From positions 1-64,000 of the forward strand of contig JAIRVH010000109.1 in NCBI GenBank assembly GCA_031253985.1: 64,000 nucleotides of DNA, written 5' to 3'. This DNA is from Sphingobacterium sp. (GTDB taxonomy: Bacteria > Bacteroidota > Bacteroidia > Sphingobacteriales > Sphingobacteriaceae). Each line of letters starts with the position of its first letter. The stretch's first letter is position 1. The position numbers were made by a program, and so were the translations under genes. Below the pieces are notes generated by a model that was not told where the DNA came from, made no database searches, and saw nothing but the letters and a program-made list of their open reading frames with translations. Positions 44,184-53,181 of this stretch are shown here, one piece after another.

Positions 44184-46562
44184 ATGGACGAGAAAAATAT
44201 ATATGATTTGTTCTATAGCGGACAATTAGATTTATTTATCATTGAAGGGGAAAATCAACTGAAGCAAAACGATCAAGACGTTACGCTATGGACACATCTC
44301 GCCATCGCTTACCACGATCAGGTGTTTTATGATGGCCACGAAGCGATTTTCGATATCGTTCAAGAAAAAATGCTTCCCTATTTTCAGAACGCATTGACAA
44401 TCGAACCGGAAAATGAAACGACTCTATATCATATCCTGAACTATACACTTGACAATCAAGCGGTGCTAGCGCAAATTGGTCGTCCAAAGCTACATATCAC
44501 AGAAACGAATAAAGATCAATTTATCGACTACGCGAAAAAACTGATCGCATCCCCAAATATGAGCGGATATGGCCACAATTATCTAGTCAACATCTATGAA
44601 GGGCTTCAAGATGATACTGCGATGCTCCCTGCTTTAGAGGCGGGAATCAATTTTGTAAAAGAAGCCTTTAAAGATGAGCGCGAAACATTGGATCATAATT
44701 TTTCTATCCTTTGGATAAAAAAAATATACCTGCTGGACCGTACCAAACAGATCAATGAAACCAATGTATCAAGTTTGATTGAAGCAGATTTCAAACATTT
44801 CATCAGCAGCAACGAAATGAATTATGTCGATCTCGCTGAAATTGCTTATGAAAACAAAGCGATCGACTTAGCCCTTCGAATTCTGCTTAAACTTATCAAA
44901 GGAGAAAACTCTGCTGTACATATTCACCAAGAGCTTGTCAAATGGCATGCACGGTTTGAAGAGTTGATTGCTGAGGGTTATGAAAATCCTGAAGTTTTCT
45001 ACTATCAGCTCATTATTGAGCGGAATTATTCGGAAGAAATCGGAATCCCACTTGATTACTACTATTTGCATGCGCTCAAATTGATCGATGAATATCCAGA
45101 CTCTTATGCTGGTTATCATTTTGCGGCTGCCTATCTCTATGATGAGGAGCAATATGCTGCTGCGATTCCATACCTCCAAATGGTAGGCGAAAAGCAATCG
45201 AATACCACATCATGGCGACGTTTGGTCGAATGTAGCTATAAAACCAATGCTGTAGTTTATGATCAGATTCCCCTTTTCAGGGATCTGCCCCGTGAATGTT
45301 ATAATGAAGCAGTTGCATTATCAAATTTTGTCCACTCCTTGGACAATTTGACTGCGGCAGACCAATCGGCACTGCAAGCGCTAATCCTCGGCCTATACCG
45401 GCAGGCATATAATGCATTTAATGATTACTTTGAAGAAGATAAATACGAAAGTGACTATTTTGGTGGCAACCACAACAGGGCCATGAATTGCAATAATTTA
45501 GCATTGGCCTATAAAGAAGCCGGTGACTTCGAATCCTGCTATACGATTGCTACTGAAGGATTAAGTTATTCGGACTTTGAAGAGCTTCACTTCACACGAG
45601 CCGATGCCATGTCTGCATTGGAAGACTATGTGCGATTGGAAGAAGTACTGCAACAGTACTTTGACACCTACCAGATTTCATTGGAAGCCACCCTTGAGCA
45701 GTCAGAATTTGCAGCTGAAGAAGATCAGGAAGATGAAAATACCGAACCAGTTATTTTTCCTCCCTGCTACCGTATGCTTACACATCAAATCGATGTCGAA
45801 TACCACCTGCAGCGTACAGCAGACATTCAATCCAGAGCTCAGCAATTGTTGGAGTTTATCTATCGATTCTATATTGACAACCCTAATTTAGATGATTATC
45901 ATTATCGCGATTTCGAAGCCACAAAGAATGCTATCGAGAATATAGTTTATCACATAATCGAACAAGATCACTTGGAGCAACGTATCTCCTATTACCAAGA
46001 CATGGCTCAGAAATATCCACATGAAGCACAGCCTCAATATGTGCTGATGCAACTGTACAATGAGCAGAGTAACTATAAAGCCATGAATACTGCCGCCTAT
46101 AAATACCTTAAAAATAAAAGGGAATTTATCATCGATAGTTTCGACAAAGCAAAGACACTCTACTTAATCATCAAAAGTCATTATTATATCAAGGAATTTG
46201 ATGCGGGTACAGACACCTTCCAGACCTATGACAATTGGGTACAGTCCGTTATGGAGCCAAATGATTATGTGCTTTGGTTAAAATTCGGGATTGAACTTTT
46301 GGCTGAAAACGGCTCTATCAACGAACTAAATAAATACACCAGCATTTTTAATAGCATTTACACTCAATATGACTGGGGTTATGATGACGATGTCGAATCG
46401 GTCAGGTTGGCGGAGGCCCTTGCAAACTACAAAACCGCAAATCTAAAAAAAGCACACAGTCTGCTGGATGAAGTCCTTGCCTACTCGGATCACTCTCCCC
46501 TTGCTGACGAATACAAACGTACATGGAAAAAACCAGGCTTCTTTTCTGGCTTTAAATTTTAA
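44184..46562 (+). CDS. Large TPR repeat protein
   Basis: 792 residues, mostly helix pairs of TPR type across the full length, strongly acidic, with no signal peptide. The block MNCNNLALAYKEAGDFESCY near 435 matches CCNNLASELRSREEHQNAIE of the 561-residue protein at 31312. Both end in a short hydrophobic tail (GFFSGFKF here). It is probably a cytoplasmic scaffold paired with the exported SH3-like protein. The specific role is unknown. Confidence 0.8.
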   Translation: MDEKNIYDLFYSGQLDLFIIEGENQLKQNDQDVTLWTHLAIAYHDQVFYDGHEAIFDIVQEKMLPYFQNALTIEPENETTLYHILNYTLDNQAVLAQIGRPKLHITETNKDQFIDYAKKLIASPNMSGYGHNYLVNIYEGLQDDTAMLPALEAGINFVKEAFKDERETLDHNFSILWIKKIYLLDRTKQINETNVSSLIEADFKHFISSNEMNYVDLAEIAYENKAIDLALRILLKLIKGENSAVHIHQELVKWHARFEELIAEGYENPEVFYYQLIIERNYSEEIGIPLDYYYLHALKLIDEYPDSYAGYHFAAAYLYDEEQYAAAIPYLQMVGEKQSNTTSWRRLVECSYKTNAVVYDQIPLFRDLPRECYNEAVALSNFVHSLDNLTAADQSALQALILGLYRQAYNAFNDYFEEDKYESDYFGGNHNRAMNCNNLALAYKEAGDFESCYTIATEGLSYSDFEELHFTRADAMSALEDYVRLEEVLQQYFDTYQISLEATLEQSEFAAEEDQEDENTEPVIFPPCYRMLTHQIDVEYHLQRTADIQSRAQQLLEFIYRFYIDNPNLDDYHYRDFEATKNAIENIVYHIIEQDHLEQRISYYQDMAQKYPHEAQPQYVLMQLYNEQSNYKAMNTAAYKYLKNKREFIIDSFDKAKTLYLIIKSHYYIKEFDAGTDTFQTYDNWVQSVMEPNDYVLWLKFGIELLAENGSINELNKYTSIFNSIYTQYDWGYDDDVESVRLAEALANYKTANLKKAHSLLDEVLAYSDHSPLADEYKRTWKKPGFFSGFKF

Positions 46563-46604
46563 TAGTTCCATGGGTTTCTAAGTGATGAAAAACACCCATG
46601 CTTC

Positions 46605-46648
46605 ATTCCCTATTAGCTGGTTTTTTGGAAGACCTCCTAATAGGGAAT
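46605..46648 (+). terminator. Hairpin terminator of the TPR unit
   Basis: ATTCCCTATTAG (46605-46616) pairs perfectly with CTAATAGGGAAT (46637-46648). The loop is long (20 nt) and the flank is AT-rich (AAATAAAAA), so termination is likely but not textbook. Confidence 0.6.
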
Positions 46649-46712
46649 AAATAAAAAGCAATGGATACGGCAAAAAACCTTACAATAAGGAACATCTAAT
46701 TCGCAAAAAAGC

Positions 46713-46720
46713 TATCTTTG
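46713..46720 (+). promoter_or_regulatory. Bacteroidota -7 element TATCTTTG, near-leaderless
   Basis: TATCTTTG matches TAnnTTTG exactly and ends seven bases before the ATG at 46728. The predicted transcript would start at or next to the start codon. Confidence 0.5.
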
Positions 46721-46727
46721 GATAGAT

Positions 46728-47096
46728 ATGGCAATTAGACGACTTATAATGATCTTTTTAACCTTCGGCTTTTTAATGAGTACGTCTGCCACTTTCGCTT
46801 GCCATAAGAAGGATAGCCCTACATGTGACGCCCGGCAGAAGACAGCTGATCGTAAACAAGACCATTGCTGCGCGAAACCTAAGTCCACTAAAAAGGCCTC
46901 CTGTAAACAGCATAAACAATGTAAAAATTGCAATTGTCAATGTGCTTACGGCAACACCATTTTGGCAGTTTACAATTCACCTGAGCCAAACCCTAGGATT
47001 TGTGCCATTGCAATCAAAAAAAACTATACATCAATAGTACCCGCATTTGTTTCAGGTGGATATTACTGTCCCTGGGTGCCTCCAAAAATAAGCTGA
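46728..47096 (+). CDS. Exported Cys-rich small protein
   Basis: 122 residues. The signal peptide ends near ATFAC (residue 25); 11 cysteines lie at 25 or later, clustered in CCAKPKSTKKASC and CKQHKQCKNCNCQC. His and Lys residues are also abundant. This composition fits a periplasmic metal-binding (probably copper) protein. The next gene encodes an HMA-DUF3347 protein, supporting that link. No named family is recognised. Confidence 0.6.
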   Translation: MAIRRLIMIFLTFGFLMSTSATFACHKKDSPTCDARQKTADRKQDHCCAKPKSTKKASCKQHKQCKNCNCQCAYGNTILAVYNSPEPNPRICAIAIKKNYTSIVPAFVSGGYYCPWVPPKIS

Positions 47097-47152
47097 TTGA
47101 AGACCTATCATTTTTGATTACTTATTTTTATTTATTCTTTCATTTCAATAAT

Positions 47153-47989
47153 ATGAAAATCCATCATTATATCATAACAGGGGTACTTGTGCTCTCCTCT
47201 TTAACAAACCATGCACAAGACAACAACACAACAAATAGCAATGTCAAAATTGCTGGGAACTGCGGTATGTGCAAAAAAACAATAGAAAACGCCGGGACCT
47301 CTGCTCATGCTAAAGTAGATTGGAACGAAGACAATCAGACAGCAACGATATCGTATGATACAAAGAAAACTTCCTTAGACGCTGTGCTGAAAAATATTGC
47401 GAAAGCAGGCTATGACAATGAAAAATACCTAGCCTCCGAAGAAGCTTACGCGAAACTCCATGCTTGTTGCCAATACGAAAGGAGTTTAGTTCCCTCAGCT
47501 TCAGATACACCCAAAGAAGCGGAAAGTATAGCAACAACCTCAACTGATGACAACAGCGATGGGACCAACTTTCAGCAGATCTATGATCAATACTTTCTGC
47601 TCAAAAATGCGCTAGTTGGAGCTGACAGCAAACAAGTAGCAGACTTAGCTAATAAGCTTTCCAATGCAATCAGCAAAGTAAAAGTCGCTAATTTAACGGA
47701 GGTAGAACAAAGCGTATGGAAAACAAAAATGACATCGCTTAAAGCTGCTGCAAAGAGTCTGCAGGACGCAAAGGACCTCCTTAAACAGCGAGAAGCTTTC
47801 GCTGTGCTGTCGGAAGACATCTATAGTTTGTCCAAAAGCTCCAAGCCTTCTTTTTCCGTTTATTATCAAAAGTGCCCCATGTTCAATAAAGGTAAAGGTG
47901 GCACTTGGTTAAGTCGTGATAAAGAAATCAAAAATCCTTATTACGGTGCGCAGATGCTGACATGTGGTAGTACTATCCAGACACTTTAA
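47153..47989 (+). CDS. HMA-domain and DUF3347 exported protein, probable copper handling
   Basis: 278 residues from ATG 47153; an earlier start at 47000 overlaps the previous gene in another frame and adds no family sequence. After a signal peptide (MKIHHYIITGVLVLSSLTNH) comes an HMA domain with CxxC at 37-40 (GNCGMCKK). The DUF3347 domain covers about 120-275 and ends in the conserved block YQKCPMFNKGKGGTWL and NPYYGAQMLTCG. Such proteins accompany copper efflux systems. The gap to the upstream Cys-rich gene is 56 bp. Confidence 0.85.
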   Translation: MKIHHYIITGVLVLSSLTNHAQDNNTTNSNVKIAGNCGMCKKTIENAGTSAHAKVDWNEDNQTATISYDTKKTSLDAVLKNIAKAGYDNEKYLASEEAYAKLHACCQYERSLVPSASDTPKEAESIATTSTDDNSDGTNFQQIYDQYFLLKNALVGADSKQVADLANKLSNAISKVKVANLTEVEQSVWKTKMTSLKAAAKSLQDAKDLLKQREAFAVLSEDIYSLSKSSKPSFSVYYQKCPMFNKGKGGTWLSRDKEIKNPYYGAQMLTCGSTIQTL

Positions 47990-48018
47990 AGGATATTCTC
48001 ACTTAATTGTATCTGATA

Positions 48019-48053
48019 AAGGTTTATCTTGTAAAAAGATAAACCTTTTTTTT
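48019..48053 (+). terminator. Rho-independent terminator
   Basis: AAGGTTTATCTT (48019-48030) pairs perfectly with AAGATAAACCTT (48036-48047) and is followed by T6. It lies about 30 bp past the HMA-DUF3347 stop. Confidence 0.9.
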
Positions 48054-48166
48054 GTAATTATGCCCGCAATAATAAACTTTATTAAACCAAAATGGTATAT
48101 TTAATACCAACGGAAATAGACTGGCTCAGATGACAAGATGAGTTTATTAAAAGCAAGATTCAATTC

Positions 48167-49099
48167 ATGGAAAAAGTGATTATTACAGGCGGTGCTGGAG
48201 CCATAGGCGTTCATTTGACAAAACTATTGGTTACCAATTTCTATGAAGTTATTATTTTTACCAGAAATCCCAAATCGCATCCCGCTCAATCCAATGTCCG
48301 CTACGTACATTGGGATCCCAGCAAACAAATAATTGATACGAAATCAATTCAGGAAGCAGATTATATCATCAATCTAGCGGGTGCTAATCTTAACGCTGAA
48401 CGTTGGACAAAGTCCTATCAACAGGAAATTATCGCCAGCCGGGTAGAAAGCGGACAGCTACTCTACCAAAGCCTAAAACAAATACCAAATCAAGTAAAAG
48501 CTGTACTTTCGGCCTCCGCTATAGGCTGGTATGGGGCAGACGATCAGTACCAAAAAAGACCTTTTGAAGAAGGCGACCCGCAGGGTGGAAATTTCTTGTC
48601 TTGGGTATGCAATCTTTGGGAAGGAAGTGTCAAACCTATTGAGACCTTAGGAAAAAGGCTAGTTATTTTCCGTTTTGGCGTCGTGTTAAGCAATGATCAG
48701 GGTTTGCTAAAAGAAATCAGTCGTTTCTTACCTTTTCGTTCGATTCCGATTTTAGGCTCCGGCAAACAGATGCTCAGCTGGATCCATATCGATGATCTCT
48801 GCCGCATGCTCCTATTCGGCCTGCAGACTAATAATGTAGCCGGGATTTATAATGCATGCTCCTCCGAGCCCCTTTCCCTTTCTGAGTTTAGCAGAAGAAT
48901 CGCCAAACATAAATATGGGCCATTCTACATTCCCCTACCCGTCCCCTCGTTTTTGATTAAATTGTTGCTCGGAAAGAAAGGCCAAGAAATGGTTCTCAGT
49001 GGGACCTGGGTGAGTAACAAAAAGATTGTGAATGAAAAATTCCCTTTCAGATATCCACTTTTGGACAATAATTGTATAGATAATTTACATATTGATTAA
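48167..49099 (+). CDS. TIGR01777 family epimerase-like protein
   Basis: 310 residues. The NAD(P)-binding motif ITGGAGAIGVHL is at the N-terminus, followed by NLAGANLNAERWTKSYQQEI near 79 and LSASAIGWYGAD, all typical of the TIGR01777 (YfcH-like) group of extended SDRs. The C-terminal DUF1731 segment is present (ending in FPFRYPLLDNN). The reaction is unknown. It is probably monocistronic. Confidence 0.88.
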   Translation: MEKVIITGGAGAIGVHLTKLLVTNFYEVIIFTRNPKSHPAQSNVRYVHWDPSKQIIDTKSIQEADYIINLAGANLNAERWTKSYQQEIIASRVESGQLLYQSLKQIPNQVKAVLSASAIGWYGADDQYQKRPFEEGDPQGGNFLSWVCNLWEGSVKPIETLGKRLVIFRFGVVLSNDQGLLKEISRFLPFRSIPILGSGKQMLSWIHIDDLCRMLLFGLQTNNVAGIYNACSSEPLSLSEFSRRIAKHKYGPFYIPLPVPSFLIKLLLGKKGQEMVLSGTWVSNKKIVNEKFPFRYPLLDNNCIDNLHID

Positions 49100-49143
49100 T
49101 TGTTAATTCGCGTTAATTTCTGCCCATTTTGGGACAAAATCCG

Positions 49144-49151
49144 TATATTTG
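49144..49151 (+). promoter_or_regulatory. Bacteroidota -7 element TATATTTG, near-leaderless
   Basis: TATATTTG matches TAnnTTTG exactly and ends six bases before the ATG at 49158. It overlaps the longer TTG-initiated extension of the gene, which argues for the ATG. Confidence 0.55.
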
Positions 49152-49157
49152 CGGCTT

Positions 49158-50018
49158 ATGAAGATTTTTAGATATGGCGCAAAGGGCTCCGAAAAAGCGG
49201 GGGTCATTTTAAACGAAAAGAAATATGATGTTTCAGAAGGAAATTTCCAATATAACCGCGATTTCTTTGCGGATATTGCAAATTTGGAAAGACTTCAAGC
49301 ATATATAATTGAAAAAGGCGACACGCTTAAAGAGATCGCTGACGACGAGCGTATCGGTACGCCATTGGAAGCCCCTTCCAAAATCCTTTGTGTAGGGCTT
49401 AATTTCGATGATCACGTCAAAGAAACCAAATTGCAACAGGCTTCAGAGCCTATTGTCTTTATGAAATCTGTATCTGCGTTCAATGGCCCTTTTGATGGAA
49501 TCACCCTTCCAAAGTTCTCTGTAAAATCTGATTGGGAAACCGAATTCGCCATTGTCATTGGAAAAAAAGCTTCTTATGTTACTGAAGAAGAAGCTTTGGA
49601 CCACGTGTTTGGCTATGTGCTACACAATGACGTGACAGAGCGTGAATTTCAGATCGAGCGTGGCGGAACCTGGGACAAAGGTAAAGGATGCGACACGTTC
49701 GCTCCTATTGGTCCGTTTATAGCAACCAAGGATGAAATCACAGATATTGATAATTTGAAAATATGGCTTAAACTCAATGGTGAAATCATGCAAGATGGTA
49801 ATACAAGTGATTTTATCTATCGTGTGCCCAAATTGATTTCTTATTTAAGTCACTTTATGAGCTTACTTCCAGGCGACATCATTTCCACAGGATCACCTGC
49901 AGGATCTGGCATGGGCAAATCCCCACAAAGATTCCTGAAAGATGGCGATGTCATCGAATATGGCATCGATGGACTGGGATCTGCAAGACAAGTGATTTCA
50001 GCTTATCAAGCATTATAA
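49158..50018 (+). CDS. Fumarylacetoacetate hydrolase family protein
   Basis: 286 residues from ATG 49158. The FAH fold is shown by SKILCVGLNFDDHVKE, SVSAFNGPFDGITLP, the metal-site region DWETEFAIVIGKK, and GDIISTGSPAGSGMG. Metal ligands are likely Glu in WETEF and Asp in LHNDVTERE. Members hydrolyse or decarboxylate 2,4-diketo or related acids; substrate is not predictable. A weak hairpin follows at 50031. Confidence 0.88.
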   Translation: MKIFRYGAKGSEKAGVILNEKKYDVSEGNFQYNRDFFADIANLERLQAYIIEKGDTLKEIADDERIGTPLEAPSKILCVGLNFDDHVKETKLQQASEPIVFMKSVSAFNGPFDGITLPKFSVKSDWETEFAIVIGKKASYVTEEEALDHVFGYVLHNDVTEREFQIERGGTWDKGKGCDTFAPIGPFIATKDEITDIDNLKIWLKLNGEIMQDGNTSDFIYRVPKLISYLSHFMSLLPGDIISTGSPAGSGMGKSPQRFLKDGDVIEYGIDGLGSARQVISAYQAL

Positions 50019-50030
50019 AAACATATATCT

Positions 50031-50065
50031 GGGTTCTTTCATTCTTTTTCAGGCTAAAAGAACCC
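50031..50065 (+). terminator. Weak hairpin after the FAH-family gene
   Basis: GGGTTCTTT (50031-50039) pairs with AAAGAACCC (50057-50065), with a 17-nt loop and GTTTC downstream. It is a possible terminator between this gene and metN. Confidence 0.45.
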
Positions 50066-50218
50066 GTTTCATATCCGCTTACACACAAAGTACATCTAAA
50101 CTGCATCTGCCGTAGCTTAATTTAATTTAATTCATTTTATTTTATCCCCGGCATTTGCGTACATTTATAGTAACATCATCCGTTTGTCAAAATATATAGC
50201 TAAATCCCCATAGGGTCA

Positions 50219-51238
50219 ATGATTCAACTAAACAACATATCCAAATCATTTGAGGTGAAAGCTGCACGCATCGATGCTTTAAAAGACATCTCGTTGTCGA
50301 TTGCAAAAGGTGAAATTTTTGGTGTAATAGGTGCATCTGGAGCCGGAAAAAGTACACTGATCCGTTGTGTCAATCTTTTGGAAAGACCAGACTATGGTCA
50401 AGTAATTATTGAAGACGATGACTTAATGTCCCTGTCGCCCAAAGACCTGATGATGAAGAGGAGAAAGATTGGTATGATTTTCCAACACTTCAATTTACTA
50501 TCATCACGAACAGTCTATGGAAACATATCCTTTCCACTCGAACTCGAAGGGAAATCAAAAGAATTTATCAGTCAAAAAGTATCGGAATTATTGCGTCTGG
50601 TCGGATTGGAAGATAAGGCCAACGTGTATCCGGCTAACCTTTCCGGGGGGCAAAAACAACGCGTTGCCATCGCTCGCGCACTAGCCAATGATCCTTATAT
50701 TCTACTTTGCGATGAGGCGACTAGTGCTTTAGATCCCGCGACAACAAAATCCATTCTTAAGCTGCTAAAAAAAATCAATAAACAACTTGAGCTGACCATA
50801 TTGCTGATTACTCACGAGATGGATGTTATTAAAAGTATTTGTGATCAGGTTGCTGTATTGGACCATGGAAAATTGATCGAAGCTGGCCCTGTAGAAACAA
50901 TATTTGCTAATCCGCAGGAAGCAACAACCAAAAACTTTATTCAATCTTCACTTGAAGTAGACATTCCGCTAAGTTTTCAGGAGCGGTTGAAAAGCTCAGG
51001 GAATCCACTGGTAGAAATCTATTTAACCTCGAACGAAGAATCTATCCCGTTTATCCAACATTTAGAACAACGATATCAAGTCAAAACAAATATCATTACG
51101 GCACAGATAGACTATATTGGAGAAATGAAATTTGGAGTTATCTTGGCTGAACTATCTGGAGAAAACGAAAATATAACGCAGAGTCTATCTTTCTTAATGG
51201 AAAAGCATTCACAAACAAAAATATTAGGCTATGTCTGA
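50219..51238 (+). CDS. metN: Methionine ABC transporter ATP-binding protein
   Basis: 339 residues. Walker A GASGAGKST (about 39-47), the signature LSGGQKQRVAIARAL, Walker B ILLCDEAT and an H-loop (ITHEMD) are present. The C-terminal 90 residues form a NIL domain, characteristic of MetN and used in feedback by methionine. It overlaps metI by 8 bp. No SAM riboswitch signature was seen upstream. Confidence 0.93.
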   Translation: MIQLNNISKSFEVKAARIDALKDISLSIAKGEIFGVIGASGAGKSTLIRCVNLLERPDYGQVIIEDDDLMSLSPKDLMMKRRKIGMIFQHFNLLSSRTVYGNISFPLELEGKSKEFISQKVSELLRLVGLEDKANVYPANLSGGQKQRVAIARALANDPYILLCDEATSALDPATTKSILKLLKKINKQLELTILLITHEMDVIKSICDQVAVLDHGKLIEAGPVETIFANPQEATTKNFIQSSLEVDIPLSFQERLKSSGNPLVEIYLTSNEESIPFIQHLEQRYQVKTNIITAQIDYIGEMKFGVILAELSGENENITQSLSFLMEKHSQTKILGYV

Positions 51239-51884
51239 TCAGGTATTTAACCTTCTGCTATCGGGGACTTTAGAAACCCTGACTATGACGTTTCTGTCTG
51301 GCTTCTTTGGTTTTGTGCTAGGCCTCCCACTCGGGATATACCTGTTCTTAACCCGAAAACATCAACTGCTGGAAAACAAAGCCATGCACCAACTTGTTTC
51401 TTTGATAGTTAATGTGTTTCGGTCTATCCCGTTTATTATACTTATTGTATGGATGATTCCGTTTACGCGTAATATCGTCGGGACATCGATAGGCATGTCT
51501 GCAGCATTGGTTCCTTTGAGTATAGGTGCGGCCCCATTTATTGCAAGGCTCGTGGAAAATAGCCTTTTAGAAATTCCAAATGGCCTAATTGAAGCCTCAA
51601 GGGCAATGGGTGCAAATGCCCAACAGGTAATTTTTAAAGTATTACTTCCCGAGGCTCTCCCCTCGCTAGTAAATAATGCAACAATTACACTGATCACACT
51701 TGTTGGATACTCTGCAATGGGTGGCGCTGTCGGTGCTGGTGGACTGGGACAGATTGGCTATCAGTATGGTTATGTCGGATATGACACTTTTATCATGAAT
51801 TCTGTTCTAATTTTATTAATTTTAATCGTATTCCTGTTACAATATACAGGGGATTATATTTCAAAAAAAGTAAACCATCGTTAA
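51231..51884 (+). CDS. metI: Methionine ABC transporter permease
   Basis: 217 residues with about five membrane helices. The permease EAA-type loop (IEASRAMGANAQQVIFKVLL near 118) docks to MetN. Typical MetI start (LETLTMTFLSGFFGFVLGLP). The first 8 bp overlap metN, and metQ begins 15 bp after the stop. Confidence 0.92.
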   Translation: MSDQVFNLLLSGTLETLTMTFLSGFFGFVLGLPLGIYLFLTRKHQLLENKAMHQLVSLIVNVFRSIPFIILIVWMIPFTRNIVGTSIGMSAALVPLSIGAAPFIARLVENSLLEIPNGLIEASRAMGANAQQVIFKVLLPEALPSLVNNATITLITLVGYSAMGGAVGAGGLGQIGYQYGYVGYDTFIMNSVLILLILIVFLLQYTGDYISKKVNHR

Positions 51885-51899
51885 CATAAATTATATCAT

Positions 51900-52712
51900 A
51901 TGAAAAAATTGAACTATGCATTTGCAATCTTAGCTTTCAGTCTCGTATCGATTGTGGCATGCAATAACAGGGAAAAGAAAGAGAATATCCTTAAAGTCGG
52001 TGTTGTGAGCGGTCCCGAAAAGGAACTAGCAGAAACGGCTAAGAAAGTTGCAAAAGAAAAGTTCAATCTCGATGTGGAGTTAGTAGCCTTCAACGACTAC
52101 GTTGTGCCTAATGAAGCCTTAAATCAGGGTGATATCGATGTAAACGTATTTCAGCATCAGCCCTACCTACAAGAGCAATCCAAACAACGCGGTTTCACCA
52201 AACTAACCATCGTCGGAAATACATTTGTATTTCCTATCGTTGCCTATTCAAAGAAAATCAAAACTATCACCGAGTTGCAGCCCGGAGCCACTATTGCCAT
52301 CCCAAATGACCCTACCAATGGAGGGCGCTCGCTTTTGCTTCTACAACGGGAGGGGATTATCGGTTTAAAAGAAAATGTTGGTATCCAGCCTAAAGTAACA
52401 GATATTGTGAGCAACCCTAAACAAGTTAAAATTATTGAGATGGAAGCGCCGCAGTTACCTCGTGTACTGGATGACCCTCAAGTTACAATTGCGATCATCA
52501 ATAACAGTTTTGCATCTCAAGCTGGATTGGATCCCGAAAAACAAGGCTTATTCACGGAGGATAAAGAATCTCCTTATGTCAATCTGATCGTTGCCCGCTC
52601 AGATAATAAAAACGATGAGAAAGTTCAACAGTTTATTCAAGCATATCAGTCACCAGAAGTAGAAGCTACCGCGAAGAGGGTGTTTAAAAATGGAGCAATT
52701 AAAGGCTGGTAA
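51900..52712 (+). CDS. metQ: Methionine-binding lipoprotein
   Basis: 270 residues. The lipobox is IVAC with Cys21, so the protein is membrane anchored. Conserved MetQ elements follow (KVGVVSGPEKELAE; DIDVNVFQHQPYLQEQSK; VAYSKKIKTITELQPGATIA). It captures methionine (or related forms) for MetNI. It is third gene of the operon, and the YchJ-like gene starts 19 bp later on the same strand. Confidence 0.92.
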   Translation: MKKLNYAFAILAFSLVSIVACNNREKKENILKVGVVSGPEKELAETAKKVAKEKFNLDVELVAFNDYVVPNEALNQGDIDVNVFQHQPYLQEQSKQRGFTKLTIVGNTFVFPIVAYSKKIKTITELQPGATIAIPNDPTNGGRSLLLLQREGIIGLKENVGIQPKVTDIVSNPKQVKIIEMEAPQLPRVLDDPQVTIAIINNSFASQAGLDPEKQGLFTEDKESPYVNLIVARSDNKNDEKVQQFIQAYQSPEVEATAKRVFKNGAIKGW

Positions 52713-52731
52713 AACTTAGCACAAACAGGTG

Positions 52732-53109
52732 ATGGAATCAGGTCGATTATGCCCTTGTGGCTCCGGCAAACCGTATAGCGAATGCTGTCAGCAAATACAT
52801 CTTTCCCATGCCAATGCGACCACAGCGGAGGCTTTGATGCGTGCGCGTTATAGTGCCTTTGTTGTCCAGCACATCGATTTTCTATACAACACATTTCATC
52901 CATCAACGAGAAGGTTTCAAAATAAACAGGCTATTGGACAATGGGCGCGAGAAAATAAATGGATGCAACTTACTATTTTAAAAACTACGCCTCACACTGT
53001 CGAGTTTGAAGCACATTATCTGGACCCGCAGATGGAAGTTCAGATTCACCACGAAAAATCCACGTTCAAAAAACAAGGTGACCTGTGGTACTATGTTGAT
53101 GGACGATAA
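52732..53109 (+). CDS. YchJ family protein with SEC-C zinc motif
   Basis: 125 residues from ATG 52732 (MESGRLCPCGSGKPYSECC); a GTG one codon earlier is also possible. The N-terminal SEC-C motif has C-P-C and CC ligands for zinc. The NTF2-like remainder contains EALMRARYSAFVVQHIDFLY, typical of YchJ/UPF0225. Function is unknown. It is likely co-transcribed with metNIQ (19-bp gap) and ends in a strong bidirectional terminator. Confidence 0.88.
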   Translation: MESGRLCPCGSGKPYSECCQQIHLSHANATTAEALMRARYSAFVVQHIDFLYNTFHPSTRRFQNKQAIGQWARENKWMQLTILKTTPHTVEFEAHYLDPQMEVQIHHEKSTFKKQGDLWYYVDGR

Positions 53110-53120
53110 AAAGCTATTTT

Positions 53121-53166
53121 CACAAAAAAGGCTATCGAAAATATAAGTTCGATAGCCTTTTTTGTG
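53121..53166. terminator. Bidirectional terminator, 18-bp perfect stem
   Basis: CACAAAAAAGGCTATCGA (53121-53138) pairs with TCGATAGCCTTTTTTGTG (53149-53166). The T-runs on both strands let it serve the metNIQ unit and the convergent symporter. Confidence 0.92.
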
Positions 53167-53181
53167 AAAATGTATGAGATT

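Noticed and set aside
47000..47153. N-terminal extension of the HMA-DUF3347 gene
   Set aside because: It overlaps the Cys-rich gene in another frame, and the signal peptide begins at 47153.
50019..50218. SAM riboswitch before metN
   Set aside because: The conserved SAM-I core was not seen; only a weak hairpin belonging to the upstream gene is present.
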